DNA of 64,000 nt from Microcebus murinus (lineage: Eukaryota; Chordata; Mammalia; Primates; Cheirogaleidae), in assembly GCF_040939455.1 (NCBI RefSeq), contig NC_134110.1:97679001-97743000 (forward strand), in the 5' to 3' direction. A program made the position numbers and the translations under genes. Each line of letters opens with the position of its first letter. Positions within the stretch are counted from its first letter, which is position 1. Shown one piece after another: positions 23,693 through 37,000 of this stretch. The notes below the pieces were generated by a model, which saw only the letters and a program-made list of their open reading frames with translations, was not told the DNA's origin and searched no databases.

Positions 23693-24185
23693 TGCTACTA
23701 TTCCTTTAAAAGGATATGAATTGGTGAGCTAACAAGGTTTGGATGAAAGGCTAACTCTGTTTGGGGTGATTCCTCTTTATCACGCAGTGGAGTAGTTTTT
23801 CCCACATGCAGTATGGGGAGGAGGAGGTCTGGAGTGGAGGAATGGGCTAAAATCTGACAGCCTTCTGTCTGTGCGCCCCCGTTACTATTGCTCACAGCAA
23901 ACCACCCCGGTACGTGGCGGCATAAAACTGCCATTTTGTTATGCTCACCATTCTGTGCATAAGGAATTTGGAGACAAAGATGGCTTTCTCTGCCTCACAA
24001 TGTCTGGGTTCCCCGCTGGGGAAACCCAGGAGGCCCGGGGCTGCCCAGGTAGGGAGGTGCTTTCGCTCCCCACAGCCGGCGGGCAAGCTGGGCCTGGCGT
24101 GCGACCCCTCTGCAAGGGCGTGTTTAGTTTCCTCACAGGATGGCAGCTGGTTCCAAGAGCAAGCATCCCAAGAGACAAAGGCAGA
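23693..24185 (-). mobile_element. Possible MLT1-type LTR remnant, antisense
   Basis: The minus strand near 24180-24090 reads 'CTCTTGGAACCAGCTGCCAT' and 'CTGTGAGGAAACTAAAC', like the 3' half of older MLT1 LTRs. The left part is not identified. Confidence 0.35.
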
Positions 24186-24189
24186 AGTA

Positions 24190-24500
24190 CAGGATGTATT
24201 ATATTAAGTGAAGGAAATGATGAGGTTCATACATTTGGAAAGAAGAGCTTTATTTCTCATAAACGGTTGCAGCCAGAGCGTGGCCTTTCTGGTAGGCGGG
24301 GAAGCAGAGCCCGGCCAGAAGCCAGAAACAAGTGACAGAAGCTTCAAGTGACAGACAATTGGAACAGGAATTTACGCTCAGTCAGGTGGCCAAATATACA
24401 TATTTAACAAGCTGTAGGGGAAGTCGTGAATATTGATAAAAGGAGAAGCGTGCGCATGCGCAGTCCAGCTTTATGCCCCGCCCCGTATGGGGTCCGTGTT
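24190..24500 (-). mobile_element. Candidate solo LTR, antisense, with NRF1-like palindrome
   Basis: On the minus strand: the palindrome TGCGCATGCGCA (24451-24462), then about 200 bp further an AATAAA followed by GCTCTTC (24254-24244), an order like U3-R-U5. CpG content is high for the neighbourhood. No edge repeats or target duplication were confirmed. Confidence 0.35.
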
Positions 24501-24599
24501 CAGAGCACGGCGCCCTCTGGTGTCCAAAAGGGAAGCGGTAAACAAAAGCCCTCTGCGCTCACTCTGCGGACTGGTTAAAACACTGTGGTTGCTGGTCTC

Positions 24600-27395
24600 T
24601 TAACTGGGAAAGAATGCTGGTTAGTTGCAGTGCAGAAACCTCGATTAAGGAGGAGTAGATCATGAGATTAGTTTCTGTTTAACCCTGAAAGGAAAAAGTC
24701 AGATGGCTGTTGAGGGTGCGTAGTGTAATGAGGCGTGTCTGACCTTCCATCCATAGTGGCTGGGAACTCAGTTTTAAAGTTTCTTTGGGGTCCTCTTAGC
24801 CAAGAGAGGGTCCAGTCCATTCAGTCAGTGGGGAGCTTAGGATTTTATTTTAGTTTAAACTTTTGATTTAGTTTTAGAAGTCACATACTCTGTGCATTGA
24901 GACAGTAACACTGGTCTATCCAGGTTCTAGGGAGGGTCATAGACCCAGCTCCAGATGAGAGGCAGGCTGAGCTCATGTGTATGAAGATCACTTAGAATGA
25001 AAGATATTGTTCCATTTTGGAACAGTCTGCCACTGTGAGTCAAATCTTAAAAATATATTTTTATTATTTTATAAGCTGTGTGATTTCCCAATGGTAGAAG
25101 GAAGTATGAAAGGAATCAATGATCTGGAACTATTTGCCAATTAAATTTCTCATATTATGGGCCTCTCTCTAGAGGCCAGTGAAAGTTGATTGTGTATCCA
25201 TTCTTTACGACTGAGCTTTGCTCCTTTGTATTCCTATGATGTAGAAAGTGTGATGTAAGACAGTTGATACTTTACCGATTGATCTGCTCCATGATAGTGG
25301 TGAGAAAGACAGTAGAAAAGCCTGCTCAGGGAGATATAGCCAGGAAAATGCAGCTCAACTGGCAGCTGAATCACAAAACACAAAAGCCTAACAATATCTG
25401 AAAACTCCACCCAAACAATTCAGTAGTAAAGACAATGTTGACTGGCAAATTTTTTATTCCCTGTCAAAATATTTGTGGTTTCTTTTGTAGGGAGGTGGGA
25501 GATATTGTTAAAATCCTTAATTATGTTTGAACTAATATTTCAATGACCTAATCTGAAGAGATTTTGCTTAAAGCAAGTACATTTTACCTGAGTATTGATC
25601 TAAATGGAAATATCCTCCATTCTTAACAAGTAGTTCTTAGAAGTAAGTGCTTATGTGCAGAGGAATGATTTCAAAGTATGACTTAAAGAAAAGCTTAGAT
25701 CTATTTTATTTTTAAATTTGAAAATAAAGTTGGGAGAAAGCATCGTATTAAATAGAATGAAGGAAGCACAGCTGGCAAAGGGCCTTGAGAAGGTCATCGT
25801 ATTGTAGTGTGTTTGTCAAGGCAGAACTCCAAAATGAAAACAATGGAAAGATAATCCTCTGGCTTACAAAAAAAGTCATCACTAAAAGCAAATATAGAGG
25901 TGTACAACTCTTCAGTTTATCTCAGAAAGTACAAACACTATTAATTTTCACTCAAATTGATGTGTGCTCCAGCTGGTGTGGGAATTACAAAGAGAGTGGT
26001 GGAAATGAATCGTCTTCCCTGTGTGAGCCAAAGACACATTATGTTATGTCTTTCCCCTGCCTGTGCCTGTGTCATAACCTCTTCTCCATGCCGACGAGGT
26101 GTCTGGGTCTATGTACCTCAAAATGGTGTCTAATGTAGACCTGCTAGGTACAGGATAAACTTAGGTCCAGATAGGCACTGTTGGACAAAGTCTCATGAGT
26201 TTTAAGAGCCGATCTTTACGGAAGGCATTAATTTAGTCAAGAGAGGTAAGCAATCATTGTGCATTGTGTTTTGTGGTAGCAGTGCCATTTTTAGGGTTTT
26301 TATTTATAATAAAATTTATAATAAAATACTCCTTTATTTTTGCTAATAACAGATGTCACCTTGTATTATTTACAAAATATTGTCTGTTAGAACTCTTCGA
26401 AAGTATTACTCTGTGGCTCATGTGTTAAATTATACTAATTTTAAGAATATTCTATTTTATTTTATTTATTTATATTTTTGGATCCTGTTTTCCAGTGGGA
26501 ACCCACTCTATGGGGCTCAAGGAAAACTAGCCCTTCCCGGCTCCTCCCAGCTGAAGCACGCACATGGACAGCGGGCTGGGGGAACAGGTAACTGAGCCCT
26601 GCAGCCCCCAACAATGGTGATTGGTTCAGGGGTAGGACGGTTAAACTCCCCTTCTTGGATACATGGGTTCTGGGAAAGGAAAAGTCTCTCTGTTCCACAA
26701 TTATTATGAGCTGTGTTTACGGTGTGAGCCTGAAGCTACCAGTGGCACATTTAGAGAGAGAGAGAGAGAGGGCCTGAAAAATGAAGGCAACAAAGACAAC
26801 ACTGGAACAAAGAAACGGAGGAGAAACAGAGCCCTGACATCCTCGCTGGAACACTGAATCCATCCCAGTGCATCACTTGAGACACGCGGCTGTCTGAGCG
26901 GCACAGCAGGCGAAGTCCCCATGCCTTCTGAACCACAGTCTCTGTGCCCCTCTGCTGGGGGAAAGCAACCCGTCAGTCCTTTCCGCTTCCCGGTGCAAAC
27001 CCTCACTCCAAGGGGATCAACCATTGCTGCTAAGGCAATCCTTTCGCCAGGAATGAATGACATTCAGGTTTGGAGAAGGAAACACAGCCCTTGAATTAGG
27101 TTTCTCATATTACGCAGGAAGACCAAAGACCTTACTTCCTCATGCTGGATACTCAGGCCCTCTTCCCAGCATACAGCCATGTCCGGGTTTTATTTTGCAA
27201 CTACTGACGGGAGGGAGATGGCGGGGGAAATGGGTTGTGTGCTCACTGCCTGCTAGATCTCATGAGTCCGTGATGTGTGAGGTGACAACATGATGCAGCC
27301 CACAGAGAATCCGGAGTCTTACTGTTTTAACATTGAAAGAAACCAATCAATAATTGAAACCAATGTTTTTGTGGTGAGGTTAATTGAAAATGATA
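24600..27395. other. No confirmed feature
   Basis: Mostly unique-looking. 26500-26900 is G+C-richer with a (GA)n tract at 26754-26770 and may be an old LTR or DNA element that I cannot name. Open frames up to about 120 codons lack family features. Confidence 0.4.
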
Positions 27396-27399
27396 ACAA

Positions 27400-27584
27400 C
27401 TGTATTCACTAACACTTACTGAGTCTTCCTATAGTTGTATGAATGTAGTAGATCTATGGATTTATTTTGGTCACTATTTTGTGAGGACAGATTTTGTGGT
27501 ACAGAAAAGATTATATCTTGCACAAGACCACATAAATCACAGCTGGAGCTGAGATTTGAACGCAGGCAGTCTAATTCCCAAGTC
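27400..27584 (-). repeat. MIR, antisense
   Basis: 'GCACAAGACCACATAAATCACAGCTGGAGCTGAGATTTGAACGCAGG' in short pieces is the antisense MIR core. The next Alu is inserted at its end. Confidence 0.8.
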
Positions 27585-27591
27585 TATACTG

Positions 27592-27916
27592 TTTTTTTGT
27601 TTTTGTTTTTTCCTGTGTTTTCTGTGACAGGATCTTGCTCTGTCCGCCCTGGCTAGAATGCAGTGGCATCATCATAGCTCACTGCAACCTCAAACTCCTG
27701 GCCTCAAGCCATCCTCCCACCCCAGCTTCCCGAGTAGGGTAGTTGGGACTACAGGCATATCCCCACACTCAGCTAATTTTTCTATTTTTTCAATTTTTTG
27801 TAGAGATGGGATCTCACTCTTGCTCAAAGTGGTCTTGAACTCCTGGCCTTGAGTTATCCTCCTACCTCAGCCTCCCAGAGTGCTAGGATTACAGGTCTGA
27901 GTCACCGTGCCCAGCC
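27592..27916 (-). mobile_element. Alu SINE, older type, antisense
   Basis: Antisense Alu arms ('TTTTTTGTAGAGATGGG', 'TGCTAGGATTACAGG'). Short target duplication TATACTG at 27585-27591 and 27917-27923. Lacks the lemur-type middle segment. Confidence 0.9.
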
Positions 27917-28019
27917 TATACTGGTTTTTATCCCACCAACCTCGTTCATCGTAATTCCCTAGCTCCATGAACACTGACCCCGAGAACTTCCATCATTTCA
28001 CATGTAATAATTACATTTT

Positions 28020-28190
28020 TTTCCACCTCTGCCACTTACTATGTGGCATTAGTAAACTTATTTGACATCCAGGTTTCATACAACTAGCTCATAGGCCTGT
28101 TGAGAGTATTAACTTAGGACATACAAAACACTTAGTATAGCAATAAATATTAATATAAGGTTTTATAATTATTGGTATTAGCAGTAGCAG
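28020..28190 (+). repeat. MIR
   Basis: 'CCTCTGCCACTTACTATGTGG' with a diverged tail ending in 'AGTATAGCAATAAATATTA'. Confidence 0.65.
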
Positions 28191-28194
28191 CACT

Positions 28195-31100
28195 GTTCTT
28201 TTTTAAATCAAAACTTAACCAATACTTTTCTCTAGTAAATAATTCTCAGGCTTTAACAATGTATTTTTAACCTGAGTTTCTGGTTGAGGTACCTTATGAC
28301 ATGGAAATATCAAGTTTTACTGTTAATTTCAAAGATACAGAAAGTCTCCAGCTTAGGTGAAGTGAGAGACATCTGAGACTACAAGGGTGGTTCCTCGTCC
28401 TTCCTTCCCACATCAGACATGGGCTCTTTTCCCTGAATAATACTTGAAGTTTCTAATGAAGTTGCAGATTGCCTCAACCAGTAAGAACATGTAAGTTATG
28501 AAACATATCCATGTTATGCCCCACCCCCAAACATAAACCTATATAGATTACAGGTTTATTACAAGTACTTCTCTAGCCAGGAACATCCTGCTAACGACAT
28601 TCTGTAGATAAGGTCCCTACAAAAATCACTTTTTATCAGAGGTCCAGTGGACAAGGAGACTAGGCAGTCACCTGGGTGGGGAGGCTCCCCCACAAAGCAA
28701 ATGAATTGGTTGCAGACCAGCTATTTTAATTCTTTCCTTCCTAGTTCCATTAATAAGATATCAACTACACTTGATCCTGTAGTTCAATTTGTGTCTGACA
28801 TGCGCCTTATAACATAGCTCTTAATTATCAGTGTCTCATCTTCTAGTATAATTTCTGGACTGTGTGGTTGCTAAATTATTTGGCTTCCAACATACTGGTT
28901 CTTTTATCAATTCAAACTCAGATAAGCCATATTATTTACTAGTAGTTGTCATTTTGACTATCTTCAAATATTTAAATAACTGTTACCTTAACATGTCCAC
29001 TAATTTCAAGTATAACATAATGATAGAAATAAAGCAATTTTGAAAATATATCTAGGTAAATGGGTAAATAGCCCTTTTAGAGTAGGTTGCATTCTAATAA
29101 TTTGAGCTCCCATTGCAATAAATTTCAGTTAATTGCTTAAACCTTGTCTTTCTTAGACTGTAAGCATCAAATGTGTATTTGGCCACTTAAAGTACTAATA
29201 AATTCACTAGTAAAGCATTTTTTTAAAAGTATATTTGTTTTGTTTACCTTTGCCCATTCAGAATCTAGCATAGTTTTGGCATAAATATGATTGAATATTT
29301 TCTTAAGCACCAGTTATTGAAAAACAATTCATCTGTAATATCTGTTTGGTTTATGCTGTTGTCACTAGTTCTTACAAACATAGGGACCATCAGCAGGAAT
29401 GTATAGTGCTGCAAATTAATTATAGAGAGAAGATATCGTAATGCCAAAACTTGCTGCATATTGAATTTTCTCTCCAAATATATTCATAATTTCCTTAGAA
29501 AACAAGTTTCTAATCACATTCTACATACTCAGAAATTTATATACCTGAGTATACAGCATCCAGCCTTAGGAAAGGATCTTGTTTCAGATGAAAAACTATT
29601 TGCTCTCTTACTTCCTTATATTTTTTCCAATTTTCTTTTCTCTCTTTTATTAAACACACCAAAGAATCCACCAAAAATGGAAGTGGAAACCCATACTACA
29701 CTTGCATTCCAATCACTTATGAAATTGAGTTATCCATCAAAGATAAACAGTAATAAGAGATTTGCTCAGTTTTAAAATGAGAATAGGACCTACTAGTGTG
29801 TTCTTCCCAATTAGCAAGATGAGTTTCTTTTTATTTCCCTTGCCTAAGTTTTGCCTCTACTTATGGGTCTTTCTTTTGTCAAGATACTTGTTTTTAAGTT
29901 TTTCTTTTTTTGTATGTAAAATAACGTGAGGTTTAGAAACAGATCATTCCTGCCAATGGTGTGGTTCTATTGTATTGGCAGCAGGACAGAAGGCTGCTTG
30001 TGTTTCTACGTCAAAATTGACAGTTCGATTTTGAATTTTTCGTGTTTTTCACAGTGAAAAAGTGGATTTTCATTGGGAGGGCATCATCACTGTGCAAACA
30101 GGTGAATGTGCGATTCCCAGGTCTGAGAATTTAAGATCACAGTTTAGATTCCCACATGTTTTGTTTCTTTCCATTAATCATTAACAACATTTTCATGGAT
30201 GAGAGTAAGCAACATTGCTCTATCATTTTCAAGTTAGAGCAACTCTTACAGTTTTGAGAAACAGTTAACATTGTTCTTGCAGAAGTGCAGAATCATTGAA
30301 GTAATTATAGAATAAATGATTTACCACAATTGACTATTGTGATTTTTAGCAGGTACAATTTTGATTTTATTGCAAGGCACACAATCATATATACAATGCA
30401 TAATTATCATCTTTAAAAGTATGAGATATAAATAAATAATATACATTATAATAAAGAATATGTGAATATACTTTTGTTTCAGAGAAGAAAATTGCCTTAG
30501 GGCAAATGAGTTTATGCTCTTTTTGGTTGAGATTCTCATATTTATGCTGAATCATCCAAACAACTCTTGGTTAGGAAATAAATCTCACTGAAAGGACATA
30601 CAACTTTGTCACAGTTTTCTATCTAAAATGCTCCAATTTAAAGCCAGAAACATCTATAAATAGTCTCATAATAGTTGTACAAGTTTAAGGACTTTTATTT
30701 CTCAGTAACATATCACAGAATGGAACCATCTTCTTCAGATATATGTGAATATTTCTTGATTTTTTTCCCCAAAATTATATTTTCTTTTTAGGATTAAGCC
30801 TAGCATTTTGATTTTAAGTCTCAGGGACACTCTTAGATTCCTAAGTAGTCTGAGACACTGAGAGTGTTTCCATTGTCCTCCAGTTCCGAGTTACAGGTTT
30901 CCTCCTCACCATGCATGGCTGGTTCATTTCTCTGCACTTTCTGCGTGGGCACATAGGGTTCATGTGGAGAGCCCATCTCAAGGTTGGACACATGCAGGTC
31001 TGGTCTCAGAGAGACACAGCAGACAATGCCCTCCCATTGAGGTTGAAGAAAGGAGCATCAAAAGTGGGAGATATCTCAGAGGTAGTAAGTCTCGGACAAA

Positions 31101-33384
31101 CACATTGTAGGGAATGATGAGCGAATGGCAATATGATCGCTGTTCATGGCAGGACACACACACTCGCACGTGAACCTATACACTTCGGCAAAGAGACACA
31201 TTTGTGAGTGGCGTCTTTCCTGGCGTGGGATTGACATCACCATTCCTGTAAAGCAATGTCCTAAAACGACATTTCCATCTTCTCTCTTTTCAGCTTTGGG
31301 AAGCCAGTATTAACAAAAACGGAGAAGCTTGGGAGGAACGACCCTTCTTGGGTGTTACTTCTCTTTCTCTTTGTGCGCAAACTTCCACGTGCAAAGATGC
31401 AGAAGAAATCAGGCAAACAGTTCAGACTCCGTGAATGGTAGTTAATGCCACGGAAGCACAGGCAGCGCTGGTTTAAAGAGAACACACTGCTCTGATTTCA
31501 TTCCATGATTGTATTTCTGTTGTGTTTTGCACTGGGTAAGAAGCTAAGAGGAAAATTTCCTGGGTTTTGCTGTTTTATAAAGAGGTTTTTATATTTCCTG
31601 TTCTGGTGGGGTTTGTTTCTGAAACTACTCTCTATAACGACATCTTTCCTGTATGATAACCAAGATTTTTAACTAAGGCGTTAGTATAAACCAGTATTTA
31701 AGCCAATCATTCAGTTATAATAATATAAGGACATCTAGGAATGTCAATGAAATTTAAGAAATACTCAAAAGAGTTCTTCATTTTCACTAGGAAAAAATCC
31801 CTGCCATGCTGCCTTCAGTCATTGGTGTTAGGTGTCATGACAATCTGGAATAGACACAAATATGATAAGGGTAAAATTGTGAAACCACATGTAAAACCTT
31901 CAACGTGAGTTTTTATTTCCAAAAGGAGAGAGGCTATACACTAGAGAGAAAATGCATGGTGAACAGCACTTACAGATGCAATAGTGTCTACAGTTATACA
32001 GGGCTTTACATTTGATTTTTCTATTAAATTGCAAAGGGTGCTGCCCTAATAAGATATAGGCTTAGAAATGGGTGTTATTTCTAAATTATCCCTTTTTTCT
32101 TCCCAGGAAAATTACAGAAAAATCCATTACCTCTGAAACCATACATTTCAGGGGGAAAAAAAGAGGGAATTTCTATGTCATCTGGAAATTTTAGCAAAAT
32201 TATCCTAAATGTGTTGCTCATGACATTATCCTCAGCAGGTGTGTTCTTCACAGAACACAGTGCAAGGTGTGTCCAGGAACTCCGAGCACCGTAATGTTCC
32301 CATTCAGCACACATTTAGGAACAATTCTACTTTCTTGCCGAAAGCCACAGAGTAGTATCTTGAGATCTCCATAAGCAAAACATCTTCCTCCCCATAAATA
32401 CAGGGAATCTGGTAACAGCTATAAAGAGATGCTACAAACAGGCTAGATTCTGCCAAGGCTACAACCTGGGAGAAAGTTAAAGGTTTCATGACTCATTAAC
32501 ATGAGTTATGAGCACTGTTAAACGACAAAGGACTAAATGGGGTCCGGGAAGTTGGAAAGAGATCCCGCCATGACCGACTACCAGCAAAAAGTCTCAGCAT
32601 CAACTCTTAATAACTCCGGGATCATTACTGTGCCCTTGGGAATCCCCTGGCTAGAAGGCAAACCCATTCCTTATTTGCACGTGTATCATTATTTACAGAT
32701 GAAGCTGTATATTTTTTCAGTGGTATTCAAACCACTTTATGTTTCTTGACATCGGGACATGCTTTGCCATAAGATTATTTACCTGAATAGCATGCTAAGT
32801 AAAAAACAATAACTAGTTTTAAAGAAATTGAACTTTGTTAAAAACCACTTTTTACATGTTTAAGTGATTTCATAAATATCGAGATGATGTTCTACTATAC
32901 ATGAATATCAGATGCCTCAGGTGTGGGCCCAATCACACTTCAGCTGCAGTTCTCACCACATCACCCCACAAAATGCATGTCCACACAGCATAAAGTGAGC
33001 TGGGTGTGAACCCTGGAAATGGTTCTCATTCTTTTTGAGGTTGTTGCTGTCATTGTTAACATCTGGATTGGATGTCCACTGAGCTCTGAAACCAATGTGT
33101 TTTTTTGCCTTTTCCTTTTCTCTTAAATAGAGGTTTTGAAACCACATTGCATAGGAAGGCCACAAGAGATGGGTGCTGACCTAAATATAGGTCACCAGAA
33201 GGAAAGGCCTGTTCTTTGTTCCTCGGAGGAACCGAGAGCCAGCCTGCCTTCCGTGCCCTAGAGAAGAGTCATGTTTGTTGCTCGAACCTTCTGCCCTCCT
33301 TCCTGGCAGCCTTCATGTTTCCACCGACCTGGATGGCCAATGCAGTCTGTATCTTAGGACTTTAGACCATGAGATTTCAGAAAG
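28195..33384 (-). other. OPRK1 3' UTR and downstream flank, limit unresolved
   Basis: Mostly unique, AT-rich sequence without recognisable SINE or LINE bodies, consistent with a long, repeat-poor 3' UTR followed by flank. Further AATAAA hexamers on the minus strand occur near 29647, 29831 and 30364. Which one is used cannot be told from sequence alone. I see no convincing coding frame. Confidence 0.5.
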
Positions 33385-33390
33385 TTTATT
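33385..33390 (-). promoter_or_regulatory. OPRK1: Candidate proximal poly(A) signal of OPRK1
   Basis: AATAAA on the minus strand about 105 nt beyond the stop codon. I see no strong GU-rich element beyond it, and the main OPRK1 mRNA is known to be long (several kb of 3' UTR), so this would at best be a minor proximal site. Confidence 0.35.
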
Positions 33391-33495
33391 AAAAAGTCTC
33401 TTTTCATCTCAGACTGCAGTAGTAATCTGAGTGAGACCTAGATCGTTGACCTCTTCTCTTCCTGAAGAACTATAAGAAGACATCTCCACGACTAG

Positions 33496-34028
33496 TCATA
33501 CTGGCTTATTCATCCCATCCACATCCCTCATGTAGGCAGGATCCTGAACCGTGTTTCTGACTCTGCTGGTGCTCTGTCGCTCCATCCTCATCTTAATGGG
33601 AAAGCAGAAGTCCCTGAAACACCGCTTGAAGTTTTCATCAAGGAAGGCGTAGAGGATGGGGTTCAGGCTGCTGTTGGTGTACCCCAAGGCGATGCAGAAG
33701 TAGTAGCTGGAGAGGGCAGCCGTGCTGTGGGAGGTGCTGCCCAGAGCCTCCACCAAGATGAAGATGTGGATGGGGGTCCAGCAGACGATGAAGACCGCCA
33801 CCACCACCAGCACCAGCCTGGTGATCCGGCGGAGATTGCGATCTTTCTCCCGAGAGCCAGAAAGGAGCCGGACGCTCTTCAGGCGCAGGATCATCAGGGT
33901 GTAGCAGACGATGATGATGAGGACGGGAATCACAAAGGCAAAGACGAAGACACAGATCTTCATGAACAGATCCCACCAGGAGTAGTCATCATCCGGGAAC
34001 TGCAAGGAACACTCGATGACCTCCCCGT
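33496..34028 (-). CDS. OPRK1: OPRK1 coding exon 4: loop 2, TM5-TM7, C-terminal tail
   Basis: 533 nt from acceptor ttcactgctgcag|ACGGGG to TGA at 33498-33496. It completes D204, then gives loop 2 with C210 and the acidic PDDDYSWWD segment, TM5, intracellular loop 3 (short and basic, with [10 protein letters not shown]), TM6 with CWTP, TM7 with NPILY, helix 8, and a tail ending in MNKPV. Differences from human as I recall it: G205/E206 where human has V/D, Val for Ile in TM5, Ile for Val in TM6, and Ile, Met and Val changes in helix 8 and the tail. All but the loop 2 changes are conservative. Confidence 0.98.
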
Positions 34029-37000
34029 CTGCAGCAGTGAACAAGACCATAAAAAGAAAACCTATTATTGCTATGGCCGTGGCTAAAAAATGTTTTAAAT
34101 GTGAACTTTAAGACCTCTGATTGCAATGGTTCAATGATGGAGAGATGCTATTACCTGAAGTAACCCCCCAAATTAGGAACGAATGCCGTTACATTACATT
34201 AACTGTCCTATCTTTGTGCATAAGAACAAGGATGCTAGAAAGTCACCATTTATTGGTAATATACACAATAGTGTAAATAAGTAAGATTAACTAGCAATAT
34301 TACTTACCTAGTTGTGGATGCTGGTTTGACATTGATGGTTTTAGAGGAGCTAAGTTGTTATTTTATAGCATGGCTACTTATTTGTATTTCCATTTGTTAA
34401 CAGTTCTCCCAGACTTCAGGCTCTGGCAGTAAAAGTTAATGCCTATTTGTAGTAGATGACTAAATATTTCAAATCTAGCCATTGAATTTAACAAAAACCA
34501 GCTTCTCTGAAAAATATTAACTGGTTTACAAGAAATCATTATGTGGGTCAATAAAAATGGATATGAAATTTGTCTAAATTTGAACCAGGTACTGTGATTT
34601 AATGGACCCAAAGGTGCTCATTGTAATTAAGGGCATTACTGAAACATGAGTAAAAGTTTTGGAGGAGAAGAAAGAGGAGGAAGGAAAAGAGAAGGAGAAA
34701 GAGAATCATCCTTATTATTAGGGGAATTTTGAGTAAATCAGGCATATTTTTTTTCATTTATACCCACATTATTATGTATCTCAGATAAAGCAAATATTTT
34801 TACATGAGAACTTAGAAAAATTTTTTATTGCTCTGCTTCTCTTCACTGGGTAATAATCCCTTAGAGTGACCTTAATACTAGAAAGAGCAGGGACCCAGGA
34901 TCAGTACCTTTTAAACTAATTTCATGAGGGCTCACGAGCAATCTCTTCCCCACAAACCAATCAGCTCACTTTCCCCTCCTGCCCCTGAGCAGTCAGCCAG
35001 CACAGAACAGACCTCCCTTTGCCCTGATCCTTCCTCACAGATAAGCAAGACTATGAGTATAATTTTTGTGATAAAAATATTTTCTTCTGATGTTGGAAAA
35101 ATCTGCTTCAAAAATAGCCTAAGAACATTTTTAAATAGTGAAAGAACTGTATCAATAATGTGATCTTAATCAAACATCCCTTAGTATAACAAAATGCATC
35201 TTATTAGAATTCTAATTATACATACATTAAAATACAAAGGATATAATCATTTGGACAATTATTAAAGATGAATATTGTAGAGATCTCCTTTTATCAATTA
35301 AATATCAGATCAAATCTTCGAGGAGTAAATGATAGCTTCCAGGGTAACTTGTAATTTTTGCTTCTCTAAAAAGTCATCAGGCAAAGTACTATTACTATGA
35401 AGACTATTAGCAAAGGCAACACAGGGCCAATGTTTAATTTGGACATATATATTCAACTCTGAGCATCAGCTTCCTCTTGAACAAATTGTCTTGCATGTAG
35501 TAGGAGCCCAATAAATATCTGATGAATGAATGAAATCACTAACAACAGCTACTTTTACAGGACTTCAGGAAACTAACATCCAACTACAAAGTTGGAAAAA
35601 TCCTCCAGAAAAGTCAGCAAAGTGAATTTATACAACTGCCAAGAACGGAGAGAGCTGAGACACTCAGTGGGAAATCCCAGTCCAGGAGTGCTGTTTTTAT
35701 CCCATGCTCCTTTTCAGGACAAAGGAGGCATTTTCAGGTTGAATTATCCAGACAATTGCCTCAGTTCCAAAAGTAGTTTCTTTTCCTTTTGTATTAATAT
35801 CAGAGGGCCACAGCTCCTGCTGACTCATGCTCCAACGTCTCATGGCTGTCATAATTATAGAGTTAGTTCTAACAGCTAAACTAAAGATTTTCTTGTGTGT
35901 ATTCATTTTGGTAAGAATAAGTCTGTTTTTGTAGCTATTATAATAATTCTTAGCTAGTATAATAATAGCAATAGGCAGACTATGAATTCTCCAAAATAAA
36001 TAACACACACACATATACACTGCTGTATATACAATATTAGATTCAACGTTTTATGCCCATAAAGTGAAATTTTGCTGTATGCAAGAGATCTCAATACTGG
36101 ATGAATACCAGATGGATGATTAGATGATGGCAGACACAGCAACAGGCATGGCCTGCTACAACGCACTGGCTGGCATCTGCTGAGCGTTTACTGACGCCAG
36201 GCGCTGCGTCTCCAGTTTCCCACGCAGTGACCCCTTAGATCTGGAAACACCCGAGAAGGGTGGGAACCGCGGCCTTCTGATTTCAAGATTCTTATTTTTT
36301 AAGCACCGAAGGAGGCAAGAAAAGCTTCATCTTTCTCTGCCGCACCCCTTTTAATAAAAGGATTTACTCTGTAAAATTTGGATTCAGCCAGGCCGCACTT
36401 AAGGAGAAGTGTGAAGGCCACGTGTGGCCTTACAGCCACAGGTTCCCCACCTAATGTCTCTGAAGTGACTGCACGTAAGCAGTGAAGTCAGGATTCTATC
36501 CTATGCAGGCTGCAGTGTAAGAATCTGTGCTCTTAACCCAAAAGAAATACTGTCAACTTGGAAGCATTAGGTGAGACAGGGTTTGTCCAGGTGGACGTGA
36601 TCTAATGCAATCCAGGCCTGATGTACATTCTCCACACACAGGAGGCTGTGAACCACCAATGCCACACAGCTCCAATTCAGTGCACAGAGATTGTCTAAAG
36701 TATTCCCCTTGATCATCCAGGAGCCTTAATGTGCAGTGTGGTGCAACACTCCAAAATGAATGCACTAGACAATGAAGACAATCTTTCATCATATAAACAA
36801 AACCTGCTTTTGCAAATTAAAAAAAAATATATATATGAGGGAAGAATGGAGCCTTCCTATAAGACTATTTTAATTTTTTCCCCTTTTTTGCTGAAAAAAT
36901 TAACCTTCTGCTGAAGCTTGGTGGATCTTTTCTTCCATTGCATCTTCACACATTCATCTGTAGCAACTCCTTCCAAGAAAAGCCACATCTTCATTTCCCC

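Noticed and set aside
23871..24335. A 154-codon plus-strand frame
   Set aside because: It overlaps candidate LTR sequence on the opposite strand and several other frames of similar length; no family match.
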